The notes beneath the pieces were generated by a model. That model made no database searches. It saw only the letters and a program-made list of their open reading frames with translations, and was not told where the DNA came from. A stretch of 64,000 bases of DNA, taken from assembly GCA_035934995.1 (NCBI GenBank), contig DASYXI010000043.1, positions 1-64,000 of the forward strand. Direction: 5' to 3'. Shown here piece after piece: positions 24,203 through 32,119 of this stretch (its first letter is position 1; each line of letters begins with the position of its first letter). The translations under genes and the position numbers were made by a program. The stretch is from REEB95 sp035934995. Lineage in GTDB: Bacteria; Pseudomonadota; Alphaproteobacteria; ATCC43930; CGMCC-115725.

Positions 24203-24856
24203 TCAGATCTGCTCGACCGAATCAAAATCGAAAGTCGAATTCGGCGGGTTCTCGCCGATCCGGACGGTGGTGTCGTTGACGAAGTGATACGGCGGCACCG
24301 GCAAATTGTACGGCGCCGGCACGCCTTGAAAGACGCGGCCCGATAAATCATAGCGCGAGCCGTGGCACGGACAGAAATAGCCGCCGGGCCAGGCCGGGCC
24401 CAGGTTGCCGCCGACCTGCGGCGTGAATTCGGGAATGCAGCCGAGATGGGTGCAGATGCCGACCAGCACCAGATACTCCGGCTTGATCGAGCGATGCCAG
24501 TTGGTGGCGTAAGCCGGTTGCTGCAACACCGCGGAATTGGGATCGCGCAGCTGGTTCGTGTCGGCCGGCGACTGCAGCTTGGTGAGCTCGGCCGGCGTGC
24601 GATGGACGATGAAGATGGGCCGCGACCGCCAGAGCACGAGAACCTGCTGGCCGGGCTGCAGGCTCGAGATGTCGACGTCGATCGGCGCGCCGGCGGCCAA
24701 CACGTCGCGCGCCGGATTCATGCTGGTGATCAGCGGCCACACGGTGCAGGCGGCGCCAACGCCGAGAAGCGCATTGCCGGCGATTACCAGGAAGTCGCGT
24801 CGCGAACCGCCTGATGCGTGTGCGCCAGCCGTATGCGAATGCGCCGAATCCGCCAT
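24203..24856 (-). CDS. petA: Ubiquinol-cytochrome c reductase, Rieske iron-sulfur subunit
   Basis: The 217-residue protein carries the 2Fe-2S cluster that takes the first electron from ubiquinol. It has a Tat-type N-terminus (SRRDFLVIAG, 18-27) running into the single membrane anchor, and the Rieske motifs CTHLGC (135-140) and CPCHGS (162-167), with the usual disulfide cysteines. GAGGGG precedes the ATG at 24856. It is the first gene of the bc1 operon; its promoter should lie in the 157 bases shared with the divergent trmL. Confidence 0.96.
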   Translation of the reverse strand: MADSAHSHTAGAHASGGSRRDFLVIAGNALLGVGAACTVWPLITSMNPARDVLAAGAPIDVDISSLQPGQQVLVLWRSRPIFIVHRTPAELTKLQSPADTNQLRDPNSAVLQQPAYATNWHRSIKPEYLVLVGICTHLGCIPEFTPQVGGNLGPAWPGGYFCPCHGSRYDLSGRVFQGVPAPYNLPVPPYHFVNDTTVRIGENPPNSTFDFDSVEQI

Positions 24857-25013
24857 CGATCCCCTCTTTCGCCCCGCTCGAAGCCCGCGCGCAAGCTACA
24901 GGCTAAAACGAAAGCTTCTATGCGACATCCTGCCGCACGAACCGCCGAAATCCCAGTCCGCGGGCCGCGCGCGGGCCTTGCCAAAGCGACAAATTCATAC
25001 CCAAGGTGCGGCC

Positions 25014-25472
25014 ATGCGTCTCGCCCTCTACGAGCCCGATATTCCGCAAAACGCGGGGGCGATTCTGCGGCTCGGCGCCTGCTTCGGCGTCGCCGTCGAC
25101 ATCATCGAACCGTGCGGCTTCGTGCTCGACGATCGCCGGCTGAAGCGCGCGGCGATGGATTATCTCGCTCACGCCGAGATCGTGCGGCATGCGTCGTGGG
25201 CCGCGTTCCGGCAAGCGCATCTCGGCCGGCTGGTGCTGCTTTCGACCAAGGCCCGCCTCCCCTATCATCGCTTCGCCTTCGCCCGCGACGATGTGCTCCT
25301 GCTCGGACGCGAAACTGCGGGCGTACCGCCGGAGGTCGCTGAATCCGTGGACGCCAGCGTGCTGATTCCGATGCGGCCGGGCTTGCGCTCGCTCAACGTC
25401 GCGCTCGCCGCTTCCTTGGTGCTCGGCGAGGCGCTACGACAGACGGCGTTGCTGCCCGAGACATCGCCATGA
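25014..25472 (+). CDS. trmL: tRNA (cytidine(34)-2'-O)-methyltransferase
   Basis: TrmL 2'-O-methylates the wobble base of certain tRNA-Leu species. The 152-residue SPOUT protein begins RLALYEPDIPQNAGAILRLG and has the knotted SAM-binding end VLLLGRETAGVPPEV and VLIPMRPGLRSLNVALAASL. The size and the NTGT-like QNAGAI segment fit TrmL rather than longer SPOUT enzymes. The frame is open upstream to 24537 in opposition to petA; the ATG at 25014 matches the family start. Its stop overlaps hemF as ATGA. Confidence 0.93.
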   Translation: MRLALYEPDIPQNAGAILRLGACFGVAVDIIEPCGFVLDDRRLKRAAMDYLAHAEIVRHASWAAFRQAHLGRLVLLSTKARLPYHRFAFARDDVLLLGRETAGVPPEVAESVDASVLIPMRPGLRSLNVALAASLVLGEALRQTALLPETSP

Positions 25473-26320
25473 ACGACGCGGCGCGGCAGCAGGCCGAGGC
25501 CACGCGCTGGTTCGAGGAATTGCGCGACCGGCTGTGCGCCGTGTTCGAGGCGATCGAGGACGAATACGCGTCGGCGCGACCCGAGGAAGGCGCGGCCGGC
25601 CGCTTCGTGCGCACGCCCTGGCAGCGTGACGGCGGCGGTGGCGGCACTATGGCGCTGATGCACGGCGGCGTGTTCGAGAAAGCCGGCGTCAACGTCTCGA
25701 CGGTGTGGGGCGAGTTCTCGCCCGAATTCCGCGCGCAAATTCCCGGCGCCGCAAATGATCCACGTTTCTGGGCGGCCGGCATTTCGCTGGTCGCGCATCC
25801 GCGCTCGCCCCTGGTGCCGGCGGCGCATCTCAACACGCGGCACATCCGGACGACCAAGGCGTGGTTTGGCGGCGGCGCCGATTTGACGCCGGTGTTTCCC
25901 GAGGAATCCGACACGCGCGATTTCCATGCCGCCCTCGAAGCCGCCTGCACCGCGCACGACCCGGCCTATTACCCGCGCTTCACGGCGTGGTGCGACGAGT
26001 ATTTCTTTTTGAAACACCGCAACGAGCCGCGCGGCGTCGGCGGCATCTTCTACGACGATCTAGCGAGCGGCGACTGGAACCGCGATTTCGCCTTCATGCG
26101 CGCCGTCGGCGAGGCCTTTCTGCGCATTTATCCGCGGCTGGTGCGGCGGAATATGCTGCGGCCATGGACCGACGAGCAGCGTCAGGCGCAGCTGGTGAAA
26201 CGCGGCCGCTATGTCGAATTCAATTTGCTCTACGACCGCGGTACGCTGTTTGGCCTCAAGACCGGCGGCAATGTCGAAGCCATCCTGATGTCGCTGCCAC
26301 CGGCGGTGAAGTGGCCCTGA
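25469..26320 (+). CDS. hemF: Oxygen-dependent coproporphyrinogen III oxidase
   Basis: HemF oxidatively decarboxylates coproporphyrinogen III to protoporphyrinogen IX with O2. The 283-residue product shows the conserved HLNTRHIRTTKAWFGGGADL (about 112-131), FFLKHRNEPRGVGGIFYDDL, GRYVEFNLLYDRGTLFGLKT and the end NVEAILMSLPPAVKW. It sits between the bc1 operon and other genes, consistent with heme supply for an aerobic respirer. It overlaps trmL by four bases and converges on the MFS gene three bases later. Confidence 0.96.
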   Translation: MNDAARQQAEATRWFEELRDRLCAVFEAIEDEYASARPEEGAAGRFVRTPWQRDGGGGGTMALMHGGVFEKAGVNVSTVWGEFSPEFRAQIPGAANDPRFWAAGISLVAHPRSPLVPAAHLNTRHIRTTKAWFGGGADLTPVFPEESDTRDFHAALEAACTAHDPAYYPRFTAWCDEYFFLKHRNEPRGVGGIFYDDLASGDWNRDFAFMRAVGEAFLRIYPRLVRRNMLRPWTDEQRQAQLVKRGRYVEFNLLYDRGTLFGLKTGGNVEAILMSLPPAVKWP

Positions 26321-26323
26321 GAT

Positions 26324-27553
26324 TCATTCGCTTTCTTCCGGCGGCTTGCGCCGACCGAAACAGGCGAGCAGCAGCACATCGTAGATTCCTTTCAGTCCGC
26401 CGGCGATCAGCACCGGCCAGCCGAATGGCGTCAACGCCAACAGCCAGCCGGCGAGCGCCGGCGCCACCGCGGCGACCAGGCTCCGCGGCACGGCCGTGAC
26501 GCTGGCGGCCGCCGCGCGTTCGGCCGGCGTCACCACCGCCATGACGTAGCTGCTGCGTACCGGCACATCCATCTGCGACAGCGCGCAACGCACCACCCAC
26601 AGTGCCACCACCAGCCACAGCTTGGTCGTGAAGGCCATCGCGATCAGGCACAGGTTCGACGGGAAATGCGTGAACACCATCGTATTGATCAGGCCGATAC
26701 GCTTGGCGAGACGGCCAGCTGCGACAAATGACGCGGCCGACGCGAGGCCGCTCCAGAAGAAGATCGTGCCGGCGACCGCCAGCGATAGACCGAAGCGCTC
26801 GAACAGCCAGAGCGCCAGCAACGACTGCACCACCAGCCCGCCGCCGAAGGCGTCGAGGCTAAACAGCGCCGCCAGGCCGAAGACCACGTTGCGCGATGGA
26901 CCGAGCGGCGGTGCCGGCTTGTCGGGCTTGGCGTCGAGGCTCGCCGGCAAGCGGCGATAAAGGTGATAGGTCGCCAAGCCGAGCAGCGCGTAGAGACCGA
27001 ACATCCAGCGCAAGGCATCGATCGCATCGAGACCGAGCCAGCCGTGAATGAGATCGGGCAAGCCGGCCGCCAGCGAGCCAAGCGCGCCGACCAGCGAGCC
27101 GATCAGGCTATAGAGCACGAAGGCGTTGACGCGCGCTTTGGCCGGCGCGGCTTCGGCGAGCAGGGCCTGCTCCAGCGGCAGGAACAGGCTGACATCGCTC
27201 GGCGACGGATTGAGCGTGCCGATAAAAGCGACGACCATCAGGGGCCAGAACTGTCTGGCGGCGACGAAGCCGATGCCGGTGCCGATCATCAGCAGCGTCG
27301 CGATCACCAGCAGCGAACGGCGGCCATACCGATGGGCGGTGAAGCCGACGATGATGGTCGCCGCCGCCGAGCCGATCAGCGTCGTCGCGGTGATCAGTCC
27401 GATCTGGAAGGCGCCGAAGCCGAGCGCCTTGAGATAGACCGGCAGCAGCAAGCTGACATAACCGTCGGCGAAGGCGCGCAGGCCACGCGCCCAATAAAGC
27501 GGCGTCGCGGCCGGCGAAACGCCCGCAGGAAGGAGTCGCGGCACCGCCGGCAC
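26324..27553 (-). CDS. MFS transporter
   Basis: This 409-residue protein has about 12 membrane helices and the MFS loop motif AHRYGRRSLLVIAT between helices 2 and 3. A central hydrophilic loop (RLPASLDAKPDKPAPPLGPS) separates the two six-helix halves. The GTG start at 27553 forms TAGTG with the stop of the upstream CCA-adding enzyme; an ATG at 27595 would add 14 residues inside that gene. Nothing in the sequence identifies the substrate. Confidence 0.85.
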   Translation of the reverse strand: MPAVPRLLPAGVSPAATPLYWARGLRAFADGYVSLLLPVYLKALGFGAFQIGLITATTLIGSAAATIIVGFTAHRYGRRSLLVIATLLMIGTGIGFVAARQFWPLMVVAFIGTLNPSPSDVSLFLPLEQALLAEAAPAKARVNAFVLYSLIGSLVGALGSLAAGLPDLIHGWLGLDAIDALRWMFGLYALLGLATYHLYRRLPASLDAKPDKPAPPLGPSRNVVFGLAALFSLDAFGGGLVVQSLLALWLFERFGLSLAVAGTIFFWSGLASAASFVAAGRLAKRIGLINTMVFTHFPSNLCLIAMAFTTKLWLVVALWVVRCALSQMDVPVRSSYVMAVVTPAERAAAASVTAVPRSLVAAVAPALAGWLLALTPFGWPVLIAGGLKGIYDVLLLACFGRRKPPEESE

Positions 27554-28767
27554 TAGGCCGCCCGCGCCAGCCGCCGTCGCAGCTCGGCGCGGCATTGCGC
27601 CGCCGTGGCGTGGAAATCACCCTTGATCCACCATGCTTCGAGCGCCGCGAGCAACACGCCAACCTCCGGGCCGGGCATGACGCCGGCGGCGAGCAGATCG
27701 CGGCCGCGCAGCGGAAAGCGCGGACTCTTCCAACTTTGCGCCAGCCGCAACAGCTTGCGCACGCCATGTGGCCGTGGCCGCGCAGCGGCAGCCAACAACA
27801 CGCGATCGGCATAAATCGCCGACCCCCAGCAGTAGAGCGCACGGCGTTGGGCCACGCGATCGGCGCCGAGCGCTATTGCCGGCTTGGTAAGCAACGCTTC
27901 GAGACGCTCGCGTTGGGCGCCCGACAGCTTGAACCGTTCGGCGATCGTATCGGCATCGCGCGTGATCAGGGCCGCAAGGCGCCGGATCGGATCGGCGGTG
28001 GGCTCGAGCACAACCAGGCGCCGAAGCCGCACCAAACCGACATTCTCTGGCAACACCACCTTGAGGACGCCGTCGGCCTGCATCATGCGCAGCGCCGGCA
28101 GCGGGTCCGTCGCCGCCAACAGCTTCAAGAACTCGACGGCAATGCGCTCGGCCGACAAGGTCGGCAGCAAGCGAGCGGCGGCGCGGCAGGCGGCGCGTGC
28201 GGCCCGGTCGCCGCTGCCTTTGCCGTAATACGCGAAGAAGCGGTAATAGCGCAGCAGCCGCAGCACATCCTCGCGGATGCGCGTCGCCGGATTGCCGACG
28301 AAACGCACGCGGCCGGCCTTGAGATCAGCAAGGCCGCCGACGTCGTCGTAGAGCCGGCCTTGGCGATCGAGTGACAGCGCGTTCATCGTGAAATCGCGGC
28401 GCTGGGCATCGGCGGCCCAGTCGACGCCGAAGGCGACCTTGGCGTGCCGGCCGTCGGTCTCGACGTCGCGGCGCAGCGTCGTGATCTCGAAAATCCGCTT
28501 AGGCGTCGCCGCCGTCACCGTGCCGTGCGCGATGCCGGTCGGCACGACGCGAATCCCGGCCGCGCTCAACTGCCGCATCACCGCGTCGGGTTCGAGCGGC
28601 GTGGCGATGTCGATTTCGCGCGGCAACCGGCCAAGCAGCGCGTCGCGCACCGCGCCGCCGACAAAACGCGGCTCGGCATCGGCCGCCGTCAGGGCGTGCA
28701 TCACCCGCCGCGTGGCGGCGTCGCGCATCCACGGACGCGGCTTTATCGTGCGAACCGGACTGATCAT
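27553..28767 (-). CDS. CCA-adding enzyme / poly(A) polymerase family tRNA nucleotidyltransferase
   Basis: This class II nucleotidyltransferase of 404 residues has FVGGAVRDALLGRLPREIDI (about 35-54), the RRDFTMNALSLD motif (about 122-133) and the RFVGNPATRIREDVLRLLRY segment (about 150-169), the usual CCA-enzyme set. The first catalytic carboxylate of the DxD pair is Glu here (EID), which the family signature tolerates. Most alphaproteobacterial members add or repair the tRNA 3' CCA; polyadenylation cannot be excluded. Its ATG overlaps the preceding small gene as ATGA. Confidence 0.9.
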   Translation of the reverse strand: MISPVRTIKPRPWMRDAATRRVMHALTAADAEPRFVGGAVRDALLGRLPREIDIATPLEPDAVMRQLSAAGIRVVPTGIAHGTVTAATPKRIFEITTLRRDVETDGRHAKVAFGVDWAADAQRRDFTMNALSLDRQGRLYDDVGGLADLKAGRVRFVGNPATRIREDVLRLLRYYRFFAYYGKGSGDRAARAACRAAARLLPTLSAERIAVEFLKLLAATDPLPALRMMQADGVLKVVLPENVGLVRLRRLVVLEPTADPIRRLAALITRDADTIAERFKLSGAQRERLEALLTKPAIALGADRVAQRRALYCWGSAIYADRVLLAAAARPRPHGVRKLLRLAQSWKSPRFPLRGRDLLAAGVMPGPEVGVLLAALEAWWIKGDFHATAAQCRAELRRRLARAA

Positions 28768-29030
28768 CAATGCGACCCTGGCGGCGCGATCTGACCGGGC
28801 ACGACATGACCATCCTCGACATGCGGCGGTACATACGATCCCGCCTGATTGCCGCCGGTGTCGACGCCGACGACCACCAAGGCGATGGCCGCCGCGGCCA
28901 GACCGCCGATAATGAGCCAGGTCCACGGCGTATTGCGTTCGGCGGTGCGGCCCAAGGTGGAGAGCCAGAGAAAATAGATCGCGGTCGGGGCGAGCAACGG
29001 CAGCAGGATGGTGAGCGCCACCCGGATCAT
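28767..29030 (-). CDS. Small membrane protein, DUF6111-like
   Basis: The 87-residue product has two membrane helices: VALTILLPLLAPTAIYFLWL near the N-terminus and WLIIGGLAAAAIALVVVGV in the middle, then a Pro/His-rich tail GSYVPPHVEDGHVVPGQIA. The pattern matches a family of small proteins found between a Nudix hydrolase gene and the CCA-adding enzyme gene in alphaproteobacteria. Its stop overlaps the next start as ATGA. Function is unknown. Confidence 0.7.
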   Translation of the reverse strand: MIRVALTILLPLLAPTAIYFLWLSTLGRTAERNTPWTWLIIGGLAAAAIALVVVGVDTGGNQAGSYVPPHVEDGHVVPGQIAPPGSH

Positions 29031-29037
29031 GGCGTGC

Positions 29038-29697
29038 TCACGTCGCCAGCACCTCGGCGAGGTTGACCAGGATGCCGGCGGTCGCGCCCCAGATATGCCG
29101 GCTGTCATGCGTCAGCACGAAATAGGTGCGCACGCCGTTCTTGAGCTCGCGCGTTTCCTGCCGATAGTTGGCGCGGTCCGCGACCAATGTCAGCGGCACC
29201 TCGAAAACCTCCGTCACTTCGCGCGGATCGGGCATCAGCGGCAGCGGCGGCGCCAGCAACGCGACGATCGGGATGATCTCGAATCCCGTGCCGGTGATAT
29301 AGGTGTCGAGACGGCCGATGACTTCGATGCGATCGGCTGTCAGGCCGATCTCTTCGCGCGTTTCGCGCAACGCGGCGGCCACCGCATCGACATCGGTCGG
29401 CTCGATCCGACCGCCGGGCAGCGAGACCTGCCCCGCATGCGCAGTCAGCTTCTCGTGGCGTTGCGTCAGCAGCACGCTGAGCCCGGCCGGGCGGTCGACG
29501 ATCGGCACGAGCACCGCCGCCGGCCGCAAACCAGGCGGCAGCTTCGCGTCGGGACTCAACACGTGGTCGCCGCGCACCTTCTCGCTGTCGAACGAGCGCA
29601 TCCCCGGCCGATAGGCGCCGAAGCGGGCGCGCACCGACGCGGCCGTCAGTCCGCCGGTCCGATCTTGCCGAGCGGAAAGAATCTCGCGTTGCTCCAT
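29038..29697 (-). CDS. CoA pyrophosphatase-type Nudix hydrolase
   Basis: The 219-residue protein has the Nudix box GGRIEPTDVDAVAAALRETREEIGL spread over about residues 96-120, with the REExEE-type helix intact, and the preceding RPAAVLVPIVDRP and QRHEKLTAHAGQVSLPGG segments that mark the CoA/acyl-CoA diphosphatase group. The first 20 residues overlap the DUF1285 gene by 52 bases and do not look like family N-termini, so a GTG near 29634 may be the true start. Confidence 0.87.
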   Translation of the reverse strand: MEQREILSARQDRTGGLTAASVRARFGAYRPGMRSFDSEKVRGDHVLSPDAKLPPGLRPAAVLVPIVDRPAGLSVLLTQRHEKLTAHAGQVSLPGGRIEPTDVDAVAAALRETREEIGLTADRIEVIGRLDTYITGTGFEIIPIVALLAPPLPLMPDPREVTEVFEVPLTLVADRANYRQETRELKNGVRTYFVLTHDSRHIWGATAGILVNLAEVLAT

Positions 29698-30212
29698 ACG
29701 CCGAATTCCGTTTCGCCCCCGAACCGTTCTTCGCGGCCCAACTCCACCAGGTCGTAGAATACAGGCCGCGCTATGCGGGCTTCCAGCCCGTCACGCACCA
29801 GGATATAGGGCACCGGCGTGCGCGTCATCCGGTCCTCGGCGATACGGAGCGGATGCGCCGCATCGAGGATCACAATCTCGTCAACATTGGTGCGGAAGAT
29901 CAACCGCTGCCGCGCGCCGGGATTGGCGACCTCAAGCGACACGGCGACGAACGGCACGTCATCGACCGCGATACGACCGCGTTCGGTGGGCGTCGTCAGC
30001 CAATATTGCCCTGTCGCGTCGCGCTCGAGCGCGCGGCTGAACAGACGGACCAGCGCCATGCGATGGATTGATGAGCCGCGATAGAACCAGCTACCATCGC
30101 GACCGATGCGGATGCCAAAATCACCGCAATCGCGTCGGTCGCGGGTGGCCGGCGGCGGCCTTCCCGCATCCGCCGCCAGTCGTTCGAGCGCGAGAGACGA
30201 AGCTTTGTCCAT
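29646..30212 (-). CDS. DUF1285 domain-containing protein
   Basis: This 188-residue soluble protein matches DUF1285: CGDFGIRIGRDGSWFYRGSS near 28-47, IHRMALVRLFSRALERDATG, YWLTTPTERGRIAVDDVPF, then RNPxxxVPYILVRDGLEARI-like region and a C-terminal FYDLVELGREER. Family function is unknown. The ATG at 30212 is shared closely with the divergent MoxR gene (30 bases between starts), so the two may share a regulatory region. Confidence 0.83.
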   Translation of the reverse strand: MDKASSLALERLAADAGRPPPATRDRRDCGDFGIRIGRDGSWFYRGSSIHRMALVRLFSRALERDATGQYWLTTPTERGRIAVDDVPFVAVSLEVANPGARQRLIFRTNVDEIVILDAAHPLRIAEDRMTRTPVPYILVRDGLEARIARPVFYDLVELGREERFGGETEFGVWSNARFFPLGKIGPAD

Positions 30213-30242
30213 GACCACCCGCGTCCGCAACAGGAGCGTCCG

Positions 30243-31253
30243 TTGACTGCCACCGATTCGATCGCCGCTACCGCCGGCAACGACCTCACGCGCGAGATCG
30301 AAGCGCTCGGCGCGCGTCTCGCCGCCGTGCGACAACGCATCGGCCGCGTCATCTTCGGGCAGGCCGAGGTCGTCGATCAAGCGTTGATCACCCTGCTCGC
30401 CGGCGGCCATGCGCTGCTGATCGGCGTGCCAGGATTGGCGAAGACGCGTCTGGTCGAAACGCTCGGCACGGTGCTGGCGCTCGACGACAAACGCGTCCAG
30501 TGCACGCCCGATCTGATGCCGGCCGACATCATCGGCTCGGAAGTGCTTGAAGAAAGCGAGAGCGGCCGGCGCGGCTTCCGGTTCATTGCGGGGCCGGTGT
30601 TCTGCCAGCTGCTGATGGCCGACGAAATCAACCGCGCCAGTCCGCGCACGCAATCGGCGCTGCTGCAGGCGATGCAGGAAGGCCGCATCTCGGTCGCCGG
30701 CCAATATCATCCGCTGCCCAAGCCGTTCCATGTGCTGGCGACGCAAAACCCACTCGAGCAGGAAGGCACATATCCGCTCCCCGAGGCGCAACTCGACCGG
30801 TTCCTCCTGCAAATCGACGTCGACTATCCCGACCGTGAAGCCGAGCGGCGCATGCTGATCGCGACCACCGGCGTCGCCGAGGACGAAGCCGCGCCGGTGC
30901 TCAACGCCGCCGAGCTGTTGGCGGCGCAGCGGTTGGTGCGCCGCGTGCCGGTCGGCGATAGCGTCGTCGACGCGATCTTGACGTTGGTGCGCTCGGGCCG
31001 TCCGGACGACGGCGCCGCCGACGCGGCGCGGACGCATATCGCCTGGGGTCCGGGCCCGCGCGCCAGCCAAGCCTTGATGCTGGCCGTCCGGGCGCGCGCA
31101 CTGCTCGACGGGCGGCTGGCGCCGTCGATCGACGACGTCTTGGCGCTCGCCCATCCGGTGCTACGTCATCGCATGGCGCTGACCTTCGCCGCGCGCGCCG
31201 ACGGGATGAGCATGGCGCAGGTGATCGACCGGCTGCTGGATCCGTTGCGCTGA
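30243..31253 (+). CDS. MoxR family AAA+ ATPase
   Basis: MoxR ATPases are chaperone-like proteins that act with DUF58/VWA proteins. The 336-residue product shows Walker A GVPGLAKTRL (about 60-69), LMADEINRASPRTQSALLQA with Walker B and sensor residues (about 124-143), FHVLATQNPLEQEGTYPLPE and the lid helix region. The start is a TTG at 30243, chosen because AGGAG lies six bases upstream and no earlier start exists. Its stop overlaps the DUF58 gene. Confidence 0.93.
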   Translation: MTATDSIAATAGNDLTREIEALGARLAAVRQRIGRVIFGQAEVVDQALITLLAGGHALLIGVPGLAKTRLVETLGTVLALDDKRVQCTPDLMPADIIGSEVLEESESGRRGFRFIAGPVFCQLLMADEINRASPRTQSALLQAMQEGRISVAGQYHPLPKPFHVLATQNPLEQEGTYPLPEAQLDRFLLQIDVDYPDREAERRMLIATTGVAEDEAAPVLNAAELLAAQRLVRRVPVGDSVVDAILTLVRSGRPDDGAADAARTHIAWGPGPRASQALMLAVRARALLDGRLAPSIDDVLALAHPVLRHRMALTFAARADGMSMAQVIDRLLDPLR

Positions 31254-32116
31254 TGGCCGGGCCGGCGCTGCGTCACCGCGCCGAAGCAGCCTCGCTCGCG
31301 CTGCCGCCGTTGCTGATTGCCGCCGAGCGCGTGGCCGCCGCCGTCGTGCAGGGCACGCACGGCCGTCGGCGCACCGGCCAAGGCGAGACTTTCTGGCAAT
31401 TCCGCCAATACGAACCGGGCGATCCGGTGACGCGCATCGATTGGCGCGAAACCGCCAAGACGCAGCACGTCTACGTGCGCGAGACCGAATGGGAAGCGGC
31501 GCAAAGCGTCTATCTCTGGCGCGACGGATCGGGTTCGATGGACTACGCCTCGGACGCCAATTTACCGACCAAGCGCGAACGCGCCGATCTGCTGACGCTG
31601 GCGCTGGCGTCGCTGCTGGTGCGCGGCGGCGAGCGGGTGACACTGATGGGCTCGGGCCTGGCGCCCGTCTACGGCCGCGCAGCGCTCGATCGCCTGGCGT
31701 TGTTGCTTTCACGCGGCGCGACCGCATCCGACCTGCCGGCCTACGAGAAACTGCCGCGCCACGGCCAGGTGATCTGGATCGGCGACCTGCTGGCGCCGCT
31801 CGAAGCAACGGCGACGCTGGTCCTGCGTTATGCCGATGCCGGCCTCAAGGGCCATCTGCTGCAAGTTCTCGACCCAGCCGAGGAAAGCCTGCCCTTCGCC
31901 GGCCGCGTGCGCTTCGAAGGCCTGGAAGACGAGAATTCTTTGTTGATCAGCCGCGTCGAATCGATCCGCACCGGCTATGCCGAACGCCTGCAACGGCACC
32001 GCGACGGATTGGCGGCGCTGACGCGCGGCGTTGGCTGGACCTTTGCGACGCATCGCACTGACCAGTCGCCGCAACATGCGCTGCTCGGTCTCTACCAGAT
32101 CCTGGCGGAGCGCTAG
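31253..32116 (+). CDS. DUF58 domain-containing protein
   Basis: The 287-residue protein has the DUF58 hallmark RQYEPGDPVTRIDWRETAK (51-69) and, in a VWA-like fold, a metal-site pattern DGSGS (91-95). DUF58 proteins are usual partners of MoxR ATPases. It begins on the last base of the moxR gene and is followed three bases later by the BatA/DUF4159 gene. No membrane segment is evident. Role unknown. Confidence 0.9.
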   Translation: MAGPALRHRAEAASLALPPLLIAAERVAAAVVQGTHGRRRTGQGETFWQFRQYEPGDPVTRIDWRETAKTQHVYVRETEWEAAQSVYLWRDGSGSMDYASDANLPTKRERADLLTLALASLLVRGGERVTLMGSGLAPVYGRAALDRLALLLSRGATASDLPAYEKLPRHGQVIWIGDLLAPLEATATLVLRYADAGLKGHLLQVLDPAEESLPFAGRVRFEGLEDENSLLISRVESIRTGYAERLQRHRDGLAALTRGVGWTFATHRTDQSPQHALLGLYQILAER

Positions 32117-32119
32117 CGG